Below are positions 9,631 to 19,116 of a stretch of 64,000 nt of DNA, piece by piece. The number at the start of each line of letters is the position of its first letter. Within the stretch, counting starts at the first letter, position 1. A program made the translations under genes and the position numbers. The stretch spans positions 35,567 to 99,566 of the forward strand of contig JBGCFA010000014.1 of assembly GCA_045106675.1 (NCBI GenBank), written 5' to 3'. Below the pieces are notes generated by a model. It worked only from the letters and a program-made list of their open reading frames with translations. It was not told the origin of the DNA and made no database searches. Source of the DNA: JBCAWW01 sp045106675. Its GTDB lineage: Bacteria > Bacteroidota > Bacteroidia > J057.

Positions 9631-11367
9631 ATGGCGGTCAAAAAAGACCATACAGCGGATGTATTATATCCCGGTAAAAAAATTGCAGGAAAGTATAGCT
9701 TACAAGCTAGGCTTGGCCGTAGCAATCTTGCCGACGTTTGGTTAGCAGAAAAAGACAAGAAGATTTGGGCGGTAAAGTTATACTTGCTGCCTCATGCTCT
9801 ATCTGAAGAGCAATGGGAATCCATGCAATCGGTTCTCGAAAATCTACCACAATTTCCTTCCCCTTTATTGCAACGTCCCGTCGAGCATGGAATGATCGAT
9901 GGGCTTCCGTATGTAATATTACCTTATTGCCATTATGGCTCTGCACACCAATGGGCAGGTAAACTCAGTGAGAGTGAATTAGCGACTTTTATGTATCAAG
10001 GAGCCAAAGCGCTCAAAATGCTACATGAAGCCAATCCGCCTATTTTACACCGTAATTTGCATCTGTTCAATTTTTTGATTGATCAAGATCTTAATTATGT
10101 GCTCAGTGATGTTGCTTTGTCTGGAGCGTTGCGTTTGATCTGTGAAGAGGAAGAAAGCGGGTATATCAATATTGCCTACCAAGCTCCTGAGACTTTTCAG
10201 GAGGCTGGATATGGACCCCCTGCAGACATCTTTTCATTTGGTATGTGTATGTTCCAAATGGCAACAGCTCAACTCGCTTTTGGGCCTCAAGGTGGACAAC
10301 GATTATTGCATTGGGTACAAACTCCTAAGCTTCCCGATTATTTTTCGGACAGATTTAATCAGATTATACATGTCTGCATTGGTAGAGGGGCCTCAGGTAG
10401 GCCAAGTGCCGATATTTTGGTCCGCCTTGCGGAACGCTACCTCGCAGAAGGAGAATGGAAATCTGTCCCGGGTTTTTCGTTTGGAGTTGGACGTTCCGCA
10501 AAGCGGAAATCGACTCTATTTGATCGGAGAAAGTCTAAATCTAAACAAGAACCTAAGCCCAAACGTAAACCTACACCAATAAGCCAGCAACGAGCGAATC
10601 CATATACTTGGGGTAAAAAAGGGTTTTCAATAAGTACCAAATGGCTGGTTGCCGCTTCGATAGCTATCGGGATTGGAATCACATTGTATTTTATCAATCC
10701 ATTGCTAGAGCTAAGGTCAAATGAAAGCTCTCCATCTGAAATTAGTAATCAGGGGCCAATTTTTGCTCCTACGCCTAGTCCTGAGCCGATCGCCAGACCG
10801 ACTATAGTTGATTCAGGGCCAACACCAGAAAGCTTAGCGGCCAAAGAAAAGGAAATTGCGGAGGCCATCTTAGCTGAGTCAAACAAAACTGTTGAAGTGG
10901 AGGTGGTGAAACAGCCACCTGTAATTCCGGCCACTACTCCAGCCGCAAGGAGCGAAAATCCGGAGCCAAAGGCTAGTAGCGCCGCTTTGCCATCAGAGAT
11001 AAAACCCAGTAATGCTAAACCGGCAACTCCTCCCAAAACTGCCAAACCGAAAGTAGTCAGAATACTTTCGCGAGATTTGCGGAACCTGAAAATGTTGATT
11101 TCGGATGCCAATAAGCTAGAATCTCAACTTTCTGATTTGGCCTTTAAGGTGGATAGCCTTAATTCCAATGATCAGGCTTATATCAAACAATTAAATAGTG
11201 AACTCAATCTACTAGGCCGTCAAATTGAAAGCCGAGCAGTATTTGATGATGCTCAGAACATATTAGGTTGGAGAAAAGAAGCGAATAACGCTTCTTGGTT
11301 AAAGCAAATGAATGCTTCTGTTAGGCAACACAAAGGCAATCTGAAACGCATACAAGAAAGTATCTAG
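9631..11367 (+). CDS. Membrane-anchored Hanks-type (pseudo)kinase with HRN in place of HRD
   Basis: A eukaryotic-like Ser/Thr kinase fold covers about residues 20-275. The VAIK lysine is kept (K49 in WAVKLYLL), as are APE (185-187) and the Asp of the DxFSxG helix (D199). The catalytic HRD reads H140-R141-N142, with N147 kept, and DFG reads S159-D160-V161. Loss of the catalytic Asp suggests weak or no phosphotransfer. A transmembrane segment (about 337-356) follows a basic linker. The outer part is Pro/Ala-rich and then a coiled coil (about 475-575). Topology: kinase domain in the cytoplasm, coiled coil in the periplasm. The next gene is a more decayed paralogue 5 bases downstream. Confidence 0.85.
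   Translation: MAVKKDHTADVLYPGKKIAGKYSLQARLGRSNLADVWLAEKDKKIWAVKLYLLPHALSEEQWESMQSVLENLPQFPSPLLQRPVEHGMIDGLPYVILPYCHYGSAHQWAGKLSESELATFMYQGAKALKMLHEANPPILHRNLHLFNFLIDQDLNYVLSDVALSGALRLICEEEESGYINIAYQAPETFQEAGYGPPADIFSFGMCMFQMATAQLAFGPQGGQRLLHWVQTPKLPDYFSDRFNQIIHVCIGRGASGRPSADILVRLAERYLAEGEWKSVPGFSFGVGRSAKRKSTLFDRRKSKSKQEPKPKRKPTPISQQRANPYTWGKKGFSISTKWLVAASIAIGIGITLYFINPLLELRSNESSPSEISNQGPIFAPTPSPEPIARPTIVDSGPTPESLAAKEKEIAEAILAESNKTVEVEVVKQPPVIPATTPAARSENPEPKASSAALPSEIKPSNAKPATPPKTAKPKVVRILSRDLRNLKMLISDANKLESQLSDLAFKVDSLNSNDQAYIKQLNSELNLLGRQIESRAVFDDAQNILGWRKEANNASWLKQMNASVRQHKGNLKRIQESI
10422..10438 (+). repeat. Hairpin-AACGCT element
   Basis: CCGC-CTT-GCGG is followed by AACGCT inside the first pseudokinase gene. 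A minus-strand relative lies at 10490-10506 (CCGC-TTT-GCGG followed by AACGTC). Confidence 0.7.
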
Positions 11368-11372
11368 AAATT

Positions 11373-12767
11373 TTGTCAAAACATTTTTCCCAGCACCCTG
11401 TCGACCACCCTCGCTTATTTGCCAATAAATACAAACTCTCTCGTCAGCTTTCATATGATGGCCAAGGTGATCTCTGGCTAGCTGAGAAGGATGGGCTAGC
11501 TTATTGGATCTATTATATACCTTTAACTACTGTCCAGGCGATACAACTTTGGGAGAAGTGGGAGCTTAAACTGGAAGACTTAAAGGCAAAAATGATTACC
11601 AAAGCCTTAATCTTGCCAACTGAGAGTCAAAAAGAAGAAGATTTGGCAGTAGTTGTCTTCCCCGCTCCCAATGGAGAGAGTATTGGCAAGGAACAAAAGA
11701 CTCTTTCTGAATTAGATTTGGCCTTACTCATGCTGGACATGAGCCAATCCCTAATTGATGCAGAAGACGGTCAAAGTCAAATGACTATTTCTCCGGCCTA
11801 TATGTATCGGCGACAAGAAGGTGGTTTTTCTATATTTGGATGGGGATTGAGGGCGCTAAATCAAACATTATCTGGTGAGCAAAGCGTTGAAGCACCAGCC
11901 TATTTAGCACCTGAATGTTTTGACCCTGCACAAGATGTCGGTTCAGAAGCATCCATTTTTTCATTAGGCGTGAGTCTTTTTGAACTAGCAGCTGCTAAGC
12001 TGCCGTTTGGGATAAAGGGGGGAGCTCGCTTAGCTCAAGTCAATGTGCCGCTCCCAGAATTGCCTCAGTATTCAGAACGGTTTAATCATATTTTACAACT
12101 TATGTTGGCTCGAAAAGCCGACCGTAGGCCAAGTGCTGATACCGTATTTCGGCTGGCAAGTACTTTTATCAAAGAGCAGCAATGGAAGTCTGTAGGAGGT
12201 TTGTCTTTTGCACCTAGCCTTTCAGGAACGCCTCTTTCTACCCAAGTGGATGCTCCTAAGCAGCTTCCAAAAGTGGAAAAGCTCGTACAGAAAGAAAAAG
12301 TTAAGCGTTCTCCGAAGGAGGAAACTAAAACTGAGCCTAAGTCTGAGAAACCTAAGTCTGAGAAAAAGAATAAGCTATGGCTCGCCTTTATTCCAGTATT
12401 GGCGGGTATCGGGTTAGTCGCTTGGTTTTTGATGGGCCCAGATACAGTAGAGACATCAAAAGGCGACGATACAGGAACTCTGACTCTACAGTATTCAGAT
12501 GAATTGAGGCATCTCGTAAAATCGAAATCGCACTTTGCAGAACTAATTGAAGCGATGGAAAGGAATCCTAATTTGCCTCCTACTGAAAAAACTTTTTTGC
12601 GACTGGCTCAGATGCAGCTGAAAAACTTAGAGATGGAAATGCAGGAGTACTTATTGATGCGAGATGATAGTAGCCTGGCTTGGAAAGAGAAAACCGCCTA
12701 CAATTGGTTGCAAAGCACCCAATCACAATTAAATCGAAACATCCAGAATTTGGAGCTAATGCGTTAG
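11373..12767 (+). CDS. Membrane-anchored pseudokinase, paralogue of the preceding gene
   Basis: I took the TTG at 11373 as start: it lies 5 bases after the previous stop, its N-terminus aligns with the preceding protein (FANKYKLSRQL against IAGKYSLQARL), and no ATG occurs for the first 70 codons. Only the kinase C-lobe scaffold is clear (AYLAPECF in the APE position, then IFSLGVSLFELAAAKLPFG and GGARL). The VAIK lysine is gone (LAYWIYYIP), HRD is replaced by SPAYMYR and DFG by IFGWG, so catalysis is very unlikely. A Lys/Glu-rich linker, one transmembrane segment (LWLAFIPVLAGIGLVAWFLM, about 336-355) and a C-terminal coiled coil repeat the architecture of its neighbour. The two proteins may form a heteromeric membrane sensor or scaffold. 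Confidence 0.8.
   Translation: MSKHFSQHPVDHPRLFANKYKLSRQLSYDGQGDLWLAEKDGLAYWIYYIPLTTVQAIQLWEKWELKLEDLKAKMITKALILPTESQKEEDLAVVVFPAPNGESIGKEQKTLSELDLALLMLDMSQSLIDAEDGQSQMTISPAYMYRRQEGGFSIFGWGLRALNQTLSGEQSVEAPAYLAPECFDPAQDVGSEASIFSLGVSLFELAAAKLPFGIKGGARLAQVNVPLPELPQYSERFNHILQLMLARKADRRPSADTVFRLASTFIKEQQWKSVGGLSFAPSLSGTPLSTQVDAPKQLPKVEKLVQKEKVKRSPKEETKTEPKSEKPKSEKKNKLWLAFIPVLAGIGLVAWFLMGPDTVETSKGDDTGTLTLQYSDELRHLVKSKSHFAELIEAMERNPNLPPTEKTFLRLAQMQLKNLEMEMQEYLLMRDDSSLAWKEKTAYNWLQSTQSQLNRNIQNLELMR
12303..12320 (-). repeat. Hairpin-AACGCTT element
   Basis: On the minus strand CTCC-TTC-GGAG is followed by AACGCTT, inside the second pseudokinase gene. Confidence 0.65.
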
Positions 12768-15046
12768 CTTAGACGGAATGGGATACTGAGGTTTTTGGCC
12801 AATGTAAAGTGAAAAGTAGAACCAATTTGATCTTTACTTTCTACCCAGATATTACCATGATGACGGTCCACAATCTTGCGACATATCGGTAGGCCAAGCC
12901 CACTGCCTTCATAATCTACTTTGCTGTGCAAACGCTTAAATAATAGAAATATCTGCTCATGATATTCTTTGGCGATACCGAGACCATTATCGGAGATACT
13001 AAATTGCCAATAATCACCATTGTCTTTGCCGCTAATTACTATTTCGGGGCTAGTCTCATGCTTTCTAAACTTCAGTGAGTTGGAAATAAGGTTGAGAAAA
13101 ACGCGATATAAGCCTGTTTCGTGTCCATTGATGGTCTCGGGCAAATCTAATACAATCAATACACCATTGTTCTCTTGCAGTACTTCCTCTAGATCTAATT
13201 TGATCCTTTTGAGTAAGCTTCCACATGAGATTTCTCGATATTCCATTGATTCATTGCTGACTCTCGAATATTGGAGTAAGTCTTGAACCAATTGATGCAT
13301 ATGCTTAGAAGCATCTAAAATCAGGTCTAGAAATTCATTTGCTTCTTGATTGAGGTCTGTGCGATAACGAGATGCCAAGATTTGAGTAAACCCGATAATC
13401 GTACGTAGCGGTTCACGCAAGTCATGCGAAGCGATGTAGGCAAATTTTTCTAATTCTGAATTGGATGAAATATATCGTTTAAGCTTTTGGTTGGCATCAT
13501 CTAGTTCAGCAACTTTTATGTCCAATTCTATTTCAGCGGCTACTCGATCAGTGATATTTCGCGAATTGCCTTGAACAAAAATGAGGTCCCCTAATGGAGA
13601 TTTTATTGGGACAAAAACGGATTCAATCCAGATGGTTTTACCTGCTTTAGTGATGACCCGATAGCGAATTTCAGATTTGTTAGGAATATTTGGTTTTAGG
13701 ATTTCGGCCACTAAAGCTCGATCATCTGGATGCACCAACTGAATCCAAGGTTTTTCCTCTAATTCGATTGCCTCATAGCCCAAGAGGTTGATCACACTAG
13801 GTGAGAGGAAACTAATGGTAGCCTGTTCATTAATTTTGAATAAACTAATGAGGTCTATGGTGTTTTGGGCGATCAGTCGATACCGCTCTTCGCTTTGCTG
13901 TAGCCTTTCGGTTGCAATCTTTTCTTCAGAAATATCAACTACTGTCCCTAAGAGTTCAACGATTTCTCCTGATTGATTGGGTAGGGCCGAAACGGTTACA
14001 TTTACCCATATGATTTTTCCATCCTTGCGGATATACCGCTTGGTCATGGTATAAGAAGAAGTTTCCTGATTGATGACCTTTTGTCTCAAAGCATGATTGG
14101 GAACTATATCATCAGGATGGGTCAATTCTCTAAAAGCTAACTGCTTAAGCTCTTCCAATGTGTACCCAATAATGCGTTCAAAAGCGGGGTTGGCATTGAT
14201 TACCTGACCGTGTATATCAACTACGTTTATCCCTACTAGGGTATTATTATAATAGGATTCAAATTGTTTTCTATGCTGAATGAGTTCTTCACTAATCCTT
14301 TTTTCTTCGGTAATATCCTGTATTGTGGCCAATAAATAAGGACCTTGTTCTTCTTCTAGAACACGGACCCATAATTTAGCCCACATACTTCCTCCTCCTT
14401 TTTTTACATATCTCTTTTCAAATGAAATCCATCCGTTTTCTCCGGAGAGCAATTTGGCGATAAGCTCTTTATTGGGAGGAGCATCATCTGGATGACTCAA
14501 TTCATAAAAAGAACCTCCTGCTAATTCTTCGGGATCATATTCAACCATCTTTGCGAAGGCATGGTTAACCTGGTATATTTTTCCATCCAATCCGCTGACA
14601 GACAATCCCAGAGCATTGTTATAAAACATTGCTTCAGGAATAGAGAACTCGGTGGAGTTTGGACCGATTAGTCGTTTTATAGCACTTTTTCTAGAAAGAT
14701 AAGCTGCTGGATGTTCTGGAAGTTGAAGGACAAAAGTATCTCGTAACTCTGGATGCTGTGAAAATACGAAAGGGAGAATATGATACTCTTCCCCTGGAGC
14801 AGTGAGGGTGAATTGGATTGCTCCTTCAATTGCTTCCGCTTGATCTATAAGATCAGTTACTTTAGCTACTAAGGATGGATAGCGAATGTCTGAAATATGT
14901 TTGGGCTGTAATTCTTGATTCCAGTGAGATAATGTTTTTTCTGCTTTTTGAGAATGATATATGAAGTCTCCATTCTGGTTTAGGACAGATATTGGAGGCA
15001 TTAAAGGAGTGAGCAGGTCTGACTGAATGTTGACAGAAGTTTGCAT
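12764..15046 (-). CDS. Multi-PAS hybrid-free sensor histidine kinase
   Basis: Residues about 10-120 look like a divergent PAS domain. Three clearer PAS/PAC units follow (about 133-255, 263-385 and 387-505; signatures such as NNALGLSVSGLDGKIYQVN and ANPAFERIIGYTLEEL), then a coiled coil and a HisKA domain with the phospho-accepting His541 in ASHDLREPLR, then HATPase_c (N box NLISNSLKFR, G boxes SDNGLGIAKE and GSGLGLPICRK). There is no transmembrane segment or receiver, so it is a soluble sensor whose partner is encoded elsewhere. Its stop overlaps the stop of the convergent pseudokinase gene by 4 bases. The start is the ATG at 15046. Confidence 0.92.
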   Translation of the reverse strand: MQTSVNIQSDLLTPLMPPISVLNQNGDFIYHSQKAEKTLSHWNQELQPKHISDIRYPSLVAKVTDLIDQAEAIEGAIQFTLTAPGEEYHILPFVFSQHPELRDTFVLQLPEHPAAYLSRKSAIKRLIGPNSTEFSIPEAMFYNNALGLSVSGLDGKIYQVNHAFAKMVEYDPEELAGGSFYELSHPDDAPPNKELIAKLLSGENGWISFEKRYVKKGGGSMWAKLWVRVLEEEQGPYLLATIQDITEEKRISEELIQHRKQFESYYNNTLVGINVVDIHGQVINANPAFERIIGYTLEELKQLAFRELTHPDDIVPNHALRQKVINQETSSYTMTKRYIRKDGKIIWVNVTVSALPNQSGEIVELLGTVVDISEEKIATERLQQSEERYRLIAQNTIDLISLFKINEQATISFLSPSVINLLGYEAIELEEKPWIQLVHPDDRALVAEILKPNIPNKSEIRYRVITKAGKTIWIESVFVPIKSPLGDLIFVQGNSRNITDRVAAEIELDIKVAELDDANQKLKRYISSNSELEKFAYIASHDLREPLRTIIGFTQILASRYRTDLNQEANEFLDLILDASKHMHQLVQDLLQYSRVSNESMEYREISCGSLLKRIKLDLEEVLQENNGVLIVLDLPETINGHETGLYRVFLNLISNSLKFRKHETSPEIVISGKDNGDYWQFSISDNGLGIAKEYHEQIFLLFKRLHSKVDYEGSGLGLPICRKIVDRHHGNIWVESKDQIGSTFHFTLAKNLSIPFRLS

Positions 15047-15370
15047 GACAGAAGCCTTGGAAATTAATCCATTTTGTAAGTGTAGGGGTTTATTTGCGGA
15101 TAAAAAGCTAATATCAATCTAGCTTGTTTTGGTCAGATTTTGACGGCAAATATTACAGACTTCTAATTTGATTTATGAGAGGAGATCTACTTGTTTATTT
15201 AGCCTTTTTTTGTGAAAATCATGCTTTGAGGGCACTTAGGTGGGGATATGCCATTTTTTCAAAAAGGATTTGAACGCAAAGTTCATATTTTTTGCGATTT
15301 CTTTCATCAATAGAGTGCCTTTTACTCGCTGTGCGAACGCTTAATTGAGTGTGCAAGAAATTGGCAATAT
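15047..15370. other. Intergenic stretch without a supported gene
   Basis: The upstream part must hold the promoter of the histidine kinase (minus strand). Two GAACGC elements lie near the far end: TTCAAA-AAGGA-TTTGAA running into CGC (15259-15278) and TCGC-TGT-GCGA followed by ACGCTT (15326-15342). I see no convincing coding or RNA gene; the open frame on the minus strand here has no recognisable protein. Confidence 0.5.
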
Positions 15371-16708
15371 TTAGTAACCGAAAAATCCAAGTTCCTGTAA
15401 TCCGCTTTGGACTTCTGGGCAAGACATAAAGAGTTCCCAAATTAAACCAGTACGATGGTTTTCTATCATTACAGGGATAGGGCCCTGATCTATCGCTAAA
15501 TAGTGATTTGGAAACCAATTTTCCGTAACACTAAAAGCATCAATCGGACCATACTTAGCCCAAGCCATACCGTCTAATGAATCATGAAAAAATCGTAAGG
15601 CCTGCATACTATATTCAGGCGTATAAGGAAATGATGCCAATGCCGCAGTAGGGCTAATGACGCCTAAGTCATTGCTTGGTTGGTGGGCGTTATAGCCTTT
15701 TGGGGAATAACTGGCTGTCAGGCCCCAGCAATTTTCTCCATAATGAGGATAGCCTTTCGGATTTTCTAGGCAGTATTGCCTATCTATTAGGACATGATTG
15801 ACATTGTGTTGCCAATAATCCGCGTATCTGTCTTTGAGCTCGCGCGGATCAAGTCCTAAATAGGAATAGTGGGACCAAAATAGCGGCCCTCCATATTCTT
15901 CCGAATAATTGTGTTTGAGTCTAAGCGGAATGCCATATTTTTCCCCATCTACTTTGATCGCGCCTGACTGTGCCCAACCTTTGTGATAGGCCGTGCTGTC
16001 TATGGCATGAGCAGGCGATGAAGCCGCCAGTACATAGGTGATGAGGCATTCATTATAGCCCGTGAGAGCAAAGTTCATCTCCCAGCCAAAGTTAGGCGAC
16101 CAATGCCAATACATGACTTCCTGACCATTTTGGTACCAATCCCACTCGATTCCGCGCCAGAGAGCATCAATGTCGGCTGCCAACTTCTTTTCGGTATCAT
16201 CGCCCTCTCTGAAATACTGCCTCACGCACAAAAGTCCTTGAGCCAAAAATGAGGTCTCCACAATATCTCCGCCATCATCTTTAGGGCTAAAAGCTTTGAC
16301 TTTGCCAGTTCTTCCATCAATCCAATGCGGCCAAGCACCATGAAATCGATCACTAGCAGCCAGAAAGTCTACCATCTTACGCAATCTGATCACTGCTTCT
16401 GCTCTCGTAACAAATCCTCTCTCAATGCCTACCAAGATCGCCATCAGGCCAAATCCAGTTCCTCCGCTCGTTACGATATGTTGATCATTGCTGGGATAAA
16501 CACCATCTAGGTGGATGCGTTCGGCCGCTAGGCCAGAATTAGGCTCAGCCCCATCCCAAAAGTATTGGAAGGTATTTTCTTGTACTAAGTCCAATAATTG
16601 CTCATCGCTGAGTGGGGGAGAGTCTTGAGTTTGTTCGCTAGCTTTAGGTTCTGGCTTGCAGCCGAACGCTAGAAACATGATCGTAGCAAATAGGTAGATT
16701 CGATGCAT
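15371..16708 (-). CDS. GH144-like glucoamylase-family lipoprotein (PF10091 type)
   Basis: A lipoprotein signal ends at Cys17 (IMFLAFGCKPE), so the mature protein is a surface or periplasmic lipoprotein. The body is an (alpha/alpha)6-barrel protein of the glucoamylase/GH144 family: FQYFWDGAEPNSGLAAER near 50, SGGTGFGLMAILVGIERG near 80, VETSFLAQGLL, and the C-terminal GPIPVMIENHRTGLIWELFM signature. Characterised relatives act on beta-1,2-glucan or other beta-glucans; the substrate here is not proved. It lies 34 bases after the metallophosphoesterase gene in the same direction. About 445 residues is the normal family length. Confidence 0.85.
   Translation of the reverse strand: MHRIYLFATIMFLAFGCKPEPKASEQTQDSPPLSDEQLLDLVQENTFQYFWDGAEPNSGLAAERIHLDGVYPSNDQHIVTSGGTGFGLMAILVGIERGFVTRAEAVIRLRKMVDFLAASDRFHGAWPHWIDGRTGKVKAFSPKDDGGDIVETSFLAQGLLCVRQYFREGDDTEKKLAADIDALWRGIEWDWYQNGQEVMYWHWSPNFGWEMNFALTGYNECLITYVLAASSPAHAIDSTAYHKGWAQSGAIKVDGEKYGIPLRLKHNYSEEYGGPLFWSHYSYLGLDPRELKDRYADYWQHNVNHVLIDRQYCLENPKGYPHYGENCWGLTASYSPKGYNAHQPSNDLGVISPTAALASFPYTPEYSMQALRFFHDSLDGMAWAKYGPIDAFSVTENWFPNHYLAIDQGPIPVMIENHRTGLIWELFMSCPEVQSGLQELGFFGY
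16653..16670 (+). repeat. Hairpin-GAACGCT element
   Basis: GGCT-TGC-AGCC is followed by GAACGCT. It lies within the N-terminal coding part of the glucoamylase-family gene, on the opposite strand. Confidence 0.65.
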
Positions 16709-16742
16709 AAGGATGGATTTATGAGACGCTCAAGCAAGCTAA

Positions 16743-17897
16743 TCATTCTGCAAACTTCAACACATACTCCCCTTCAATCCAAGTACCCGCTGCAGTCAAG
16801 AAGGGGATGCTGATTCTACATTTTGGCCACTCTTCGATTACGGACGCGTCCGAACGCACAAACTCAAATTGATATTCGTTGTCTTTAGATTCTGCTTTCA
16901 TCTCCATTTTGACCCCGTTTGATGGATAAACTTGCCAACGTCGATTGGGATATTCCCACTGTACAAAAGCGGTAAGGTCTTGAAAGGTCGGATTGTTGAG
17001 CCTAAGGGTAAACTGATAGCTACTGTCTGTCTTGATGAGACTCTGTACCAGAACGGGATTTTCTGGAAATAAAAAGCGCTCAAGATGATAAAGTCGGTTG
17101 TCTTCTGGCTTGATCATAAAAGGCGGTAAAATGCTCCGCTTGCGGATAATACAAAAACTAAATTCATCATCTTTGACTGTGGCATGGAGGAAGTGATGAA
17201 AATTACCTGCCTCCTCTTGATATATCGCCGATCTACCAGTGGCATTGGTCATGATGTAAGGGATGCCATCTCTGACCATAGACTCATAATGATGAAAATG
17301 TCCATAAAACACCGCCCGAACGTCATACTCTAAAAAGAGTGCGTGTAGCTCATCTTCCATTTTCATCGTATACATTGGGTGATGAAACATCACAAAACGA
17401 TGTTGAGCGTTCTGCGCGGCAGCAAGATCCTTTTTTAACCACTCAATCTGCTCAGGACCAATGCTATACTCCTCCGGATCAATAGTGTTGAGAATGGTGA
17501 AGTGGGCGTTTTTATAATCATAGGAATAATACAATTCCCTCTCCCAAGCCTCCATATAAGCCTTTTCCTTTAAGGTATCTCGTTTGTCGTCAGTCTCTAC
17601 GTCATGATTGCCTGGAACAGGGAAATAGGGGATATCATCTAGGGGGAGAAGTTGCCCTTTGAAGCGATTCCATTCTGCCTGCAACTCTCCATAATTATCT
17701 GTTCGACCGTGAATCAAATCACCCACTTGGATCACAAATGAAGGATTGAGCATGGCGGCCTCTTCTACCATTTCATTGAACTCTGCTGGCGATTCCATTT
17801 GACTATCACCAAATATGATAAAAGAAAACTCGTTCTCCGGAGGAGTCTGAGCCCAAAGAGTGAGTGGCAAAAAGAATAGAAAGAGTAGCTTTTTCAT
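16743..17897 (-). CDS. Calcineurin-like metallophosphoesterase, secreted
   Basis: A signal peptide (MKKLLFLFFLPLTLWA) precedes a complete metallophosphoesterase core: GDSQ (metal-binding Asp) near 31, GDLIHGR near 59, GNHDVE near 97, HHPMY near 172 and GHFHHYES near 200. The last 130 residues look like a beta-sandwich of unknown role. It is likely periplasmic or outer-surface, hydrolysing a phosphomonoester or diester. The substrate cannot be told. It is the third gene of a leftward cluster beginning with topB. Confidence 0.87.
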   Translation of the reverse strand: MKKLLFLFFLPLTLWAQTPPENEFSFIIFGDSQMESPAEFNEMVEEAAMLNPSFVIQVGDLIHGRTDNYGELQAEWNRFKGQLLPLDDIPYFPVPGNHDVETDDKRDTLKEKAYMEAWERELYYSYDYKNAHFTILNTIDPEEYSIGPEQIEWLKKDLAAAQNAQHRFVMFHHPMYTMKMEDELHALFLEYDVRAVFYGHFHHYESMVRDGIPYIMTNATGRSAIYQEEAGNFHHFLHATVKDDEFSFCIIRKRSILPPFMIKPEDNRLYHLERFLFPENPVLVQSLIKTDSSYQFTLRLNNPTFQDLTAFVQWEYPNRRWQVYPSNGVKMEMKAESKDNEYQFEFVRSDASVIEEWPKCRISIPFLTAAGTWIEGEYVLKFAE

Positions 17898-17922
17898 ATC
17901 GGTAAAAGAAGTAGAATTATCC

Positions 17923-19107
17923 TTATTCCCCCTTGCAAATCTTGCTATTTAAAAAACGGGCGATCTCAGTTTCGCTAAAAGCTGCTGCTTGCAATATTGC
18001 TGTCGTATGCTCACCCAACCTTGGTGGCCGAGTGGAGGGGAGTTGCTGCGCAGAATGCCCATATTGAAGAGGAATACGCGGAAGTTTGGTTTGGGTGCCG
18101 TCCTTGAGTTCTACTGGGATCAAGGCTCCTGCAGCATTGAGGTGTGGGTCGTCAAATAGCTGCTCTGGCCTTGATATAGGTGCAAAGGGTACGCCTGCAG
18201 CTTCACACTTAGCGATGATTTCAGCCTTAGGCATGGTGGCAAAGCGTTCGACTAAGGTCGGGATCAACCAATCATTTTGAGCGATACGCCCATTGTTTGT
18301 CTCTAAACGTGGATCATCGGCCCAGTCCAACCAAGCAAAAGCCGTACAGAATCTTTGCCAATGCTTATCACTGATGATGCCAACGAATACTTGTTCCTCG
18401 TCTAGCGTATCAAAAGGACGATAGACTGACCAAGGACTATTTTTGCCCGCCATCGGAGGGAGTTTGGTGTCCGGACCCAAAATAGAGGCATAAGCCATAT
18501 GTTGGCCCATCAAAAAGACGCATGTCTCAAATAGCGATGCTTTGACAAACTTGCCTTTGCCGCTGCGCTCACGTTCATAAAGCGCTTGCAAGATGCCGAT
18601 ATAGCCAAACATACCGCCCGTAATATCAATGATCGAACTCCCCGCCCGATGCGGATCACCCTCTCTACCTGTCATATAAGCCAAGCCGCCCATCATTTGC
18701 ACGACCTCGTCCATTGCAGGGCGCTTATCATAAGGCCCATCCAAAAATCCCTTGAGAGAGCAATAAATAAGACGTTCGTTGACAGCTGACATTTGCTCAT
18801 AACTAAAGCCTAAACGATCAAATGTACCCGGCCCAAAATTCTCCACGATTACATCAGTCTCTTTGAGCAGCCGATAAATAATCGCTTTACCATCTTCTGT
18901 TTTAAGATCAATGGCGAGACTTTGTTTGCTGCGGCTATACATATCAAAAAAGCCTGAGCCAAAGCCTTTTAACTCCCGAGTATAATCGCCCGTAATTGGT
19001 TCAATATGAATTACTTCTGCTCCCATTTCAGCTAGCAATAAACCAGTGGTGGGACCCATTACGGCATGGGTGAATTCAAGAACTTTGATTCCTTCTAAGG
19101 GGGACAT
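17923..19107 (-). CDS. Class III (CaiB/BaiF family) CoA-transferase
   Basis: The whole 394-residue protein matches the family III CoA-transferase fold: PLEGIKVLEFTHAVMGPTTG at the N-terminus, EVIHIEPITGDYTR, the SKQSLAIDLKTEDGK segment, the IVENFGPGTFDRLGFSYE segment and the conserved MDEVVQMMGGLAYMTG with its catalytic Asp. The enzyme moves CoA between acyl groups in the cytoplasm; the acyl partners are unknown (formyl, carnitine or dicarboxylate type are all possible). It starts 9 bases after the topB stop and ends 25 bases before the phosphoesterase start. Confidence 0.9.
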   Translation of the reverse strand: MSPLEGIKVLEFTHAVMGPTTGLLLAEMGAEVIHIEPITGDYTRELKGFGSGFFDMYSRSKQSLAIDLKTEDGKAIIYRLLKETDVIVENFGPGTFDRLGFSYEQMSAVNERLIYCSLKGFLDGPYDKRPAMDEVVQMMGGLAYMTGREGDPHRAGSSIIDITGGMFGYIGILQALYERERSGKGKFVKASLFETCVFLMGQHMAYASILGPDTKLPPMAGKNSPWSVYRPFDTLDEEQVFVGIISDKHWQRFCTAFAWLDWADDPRLETNNGRIAQNDWLIPTLVERFATMPKAEIIAKCEAAGVPFAPISRPEQLFDDPHLNAAGALIPVELKDGTQTKLPRIPLQYGHSAQQLPSTRPPRLGEHTTAILQAAAFSETEIARFLNSKICKGE

Positions 19108-19116
19108 GTAATAAGA

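Noticed and set aside
9631..12767. Calling these two genes active Ser/Thr protein kinases
   Set aside because: Key catalytic residues (HRD Asp in both, Lys and DFG in the second) are missing.
12764..12767. A frameshift or fusion at the end of the second pseudokinase
   Set aside because: The 4-base overlap is a normal convergent overlap of two stop codons with the histidine kinase gene.
15219..15518. Possible small minus-strand gene at the 3' end of the glucoamylase-family gene
   Set aside because: It overlaps the real gene in another frame, has no recognisable protein and no likely start.
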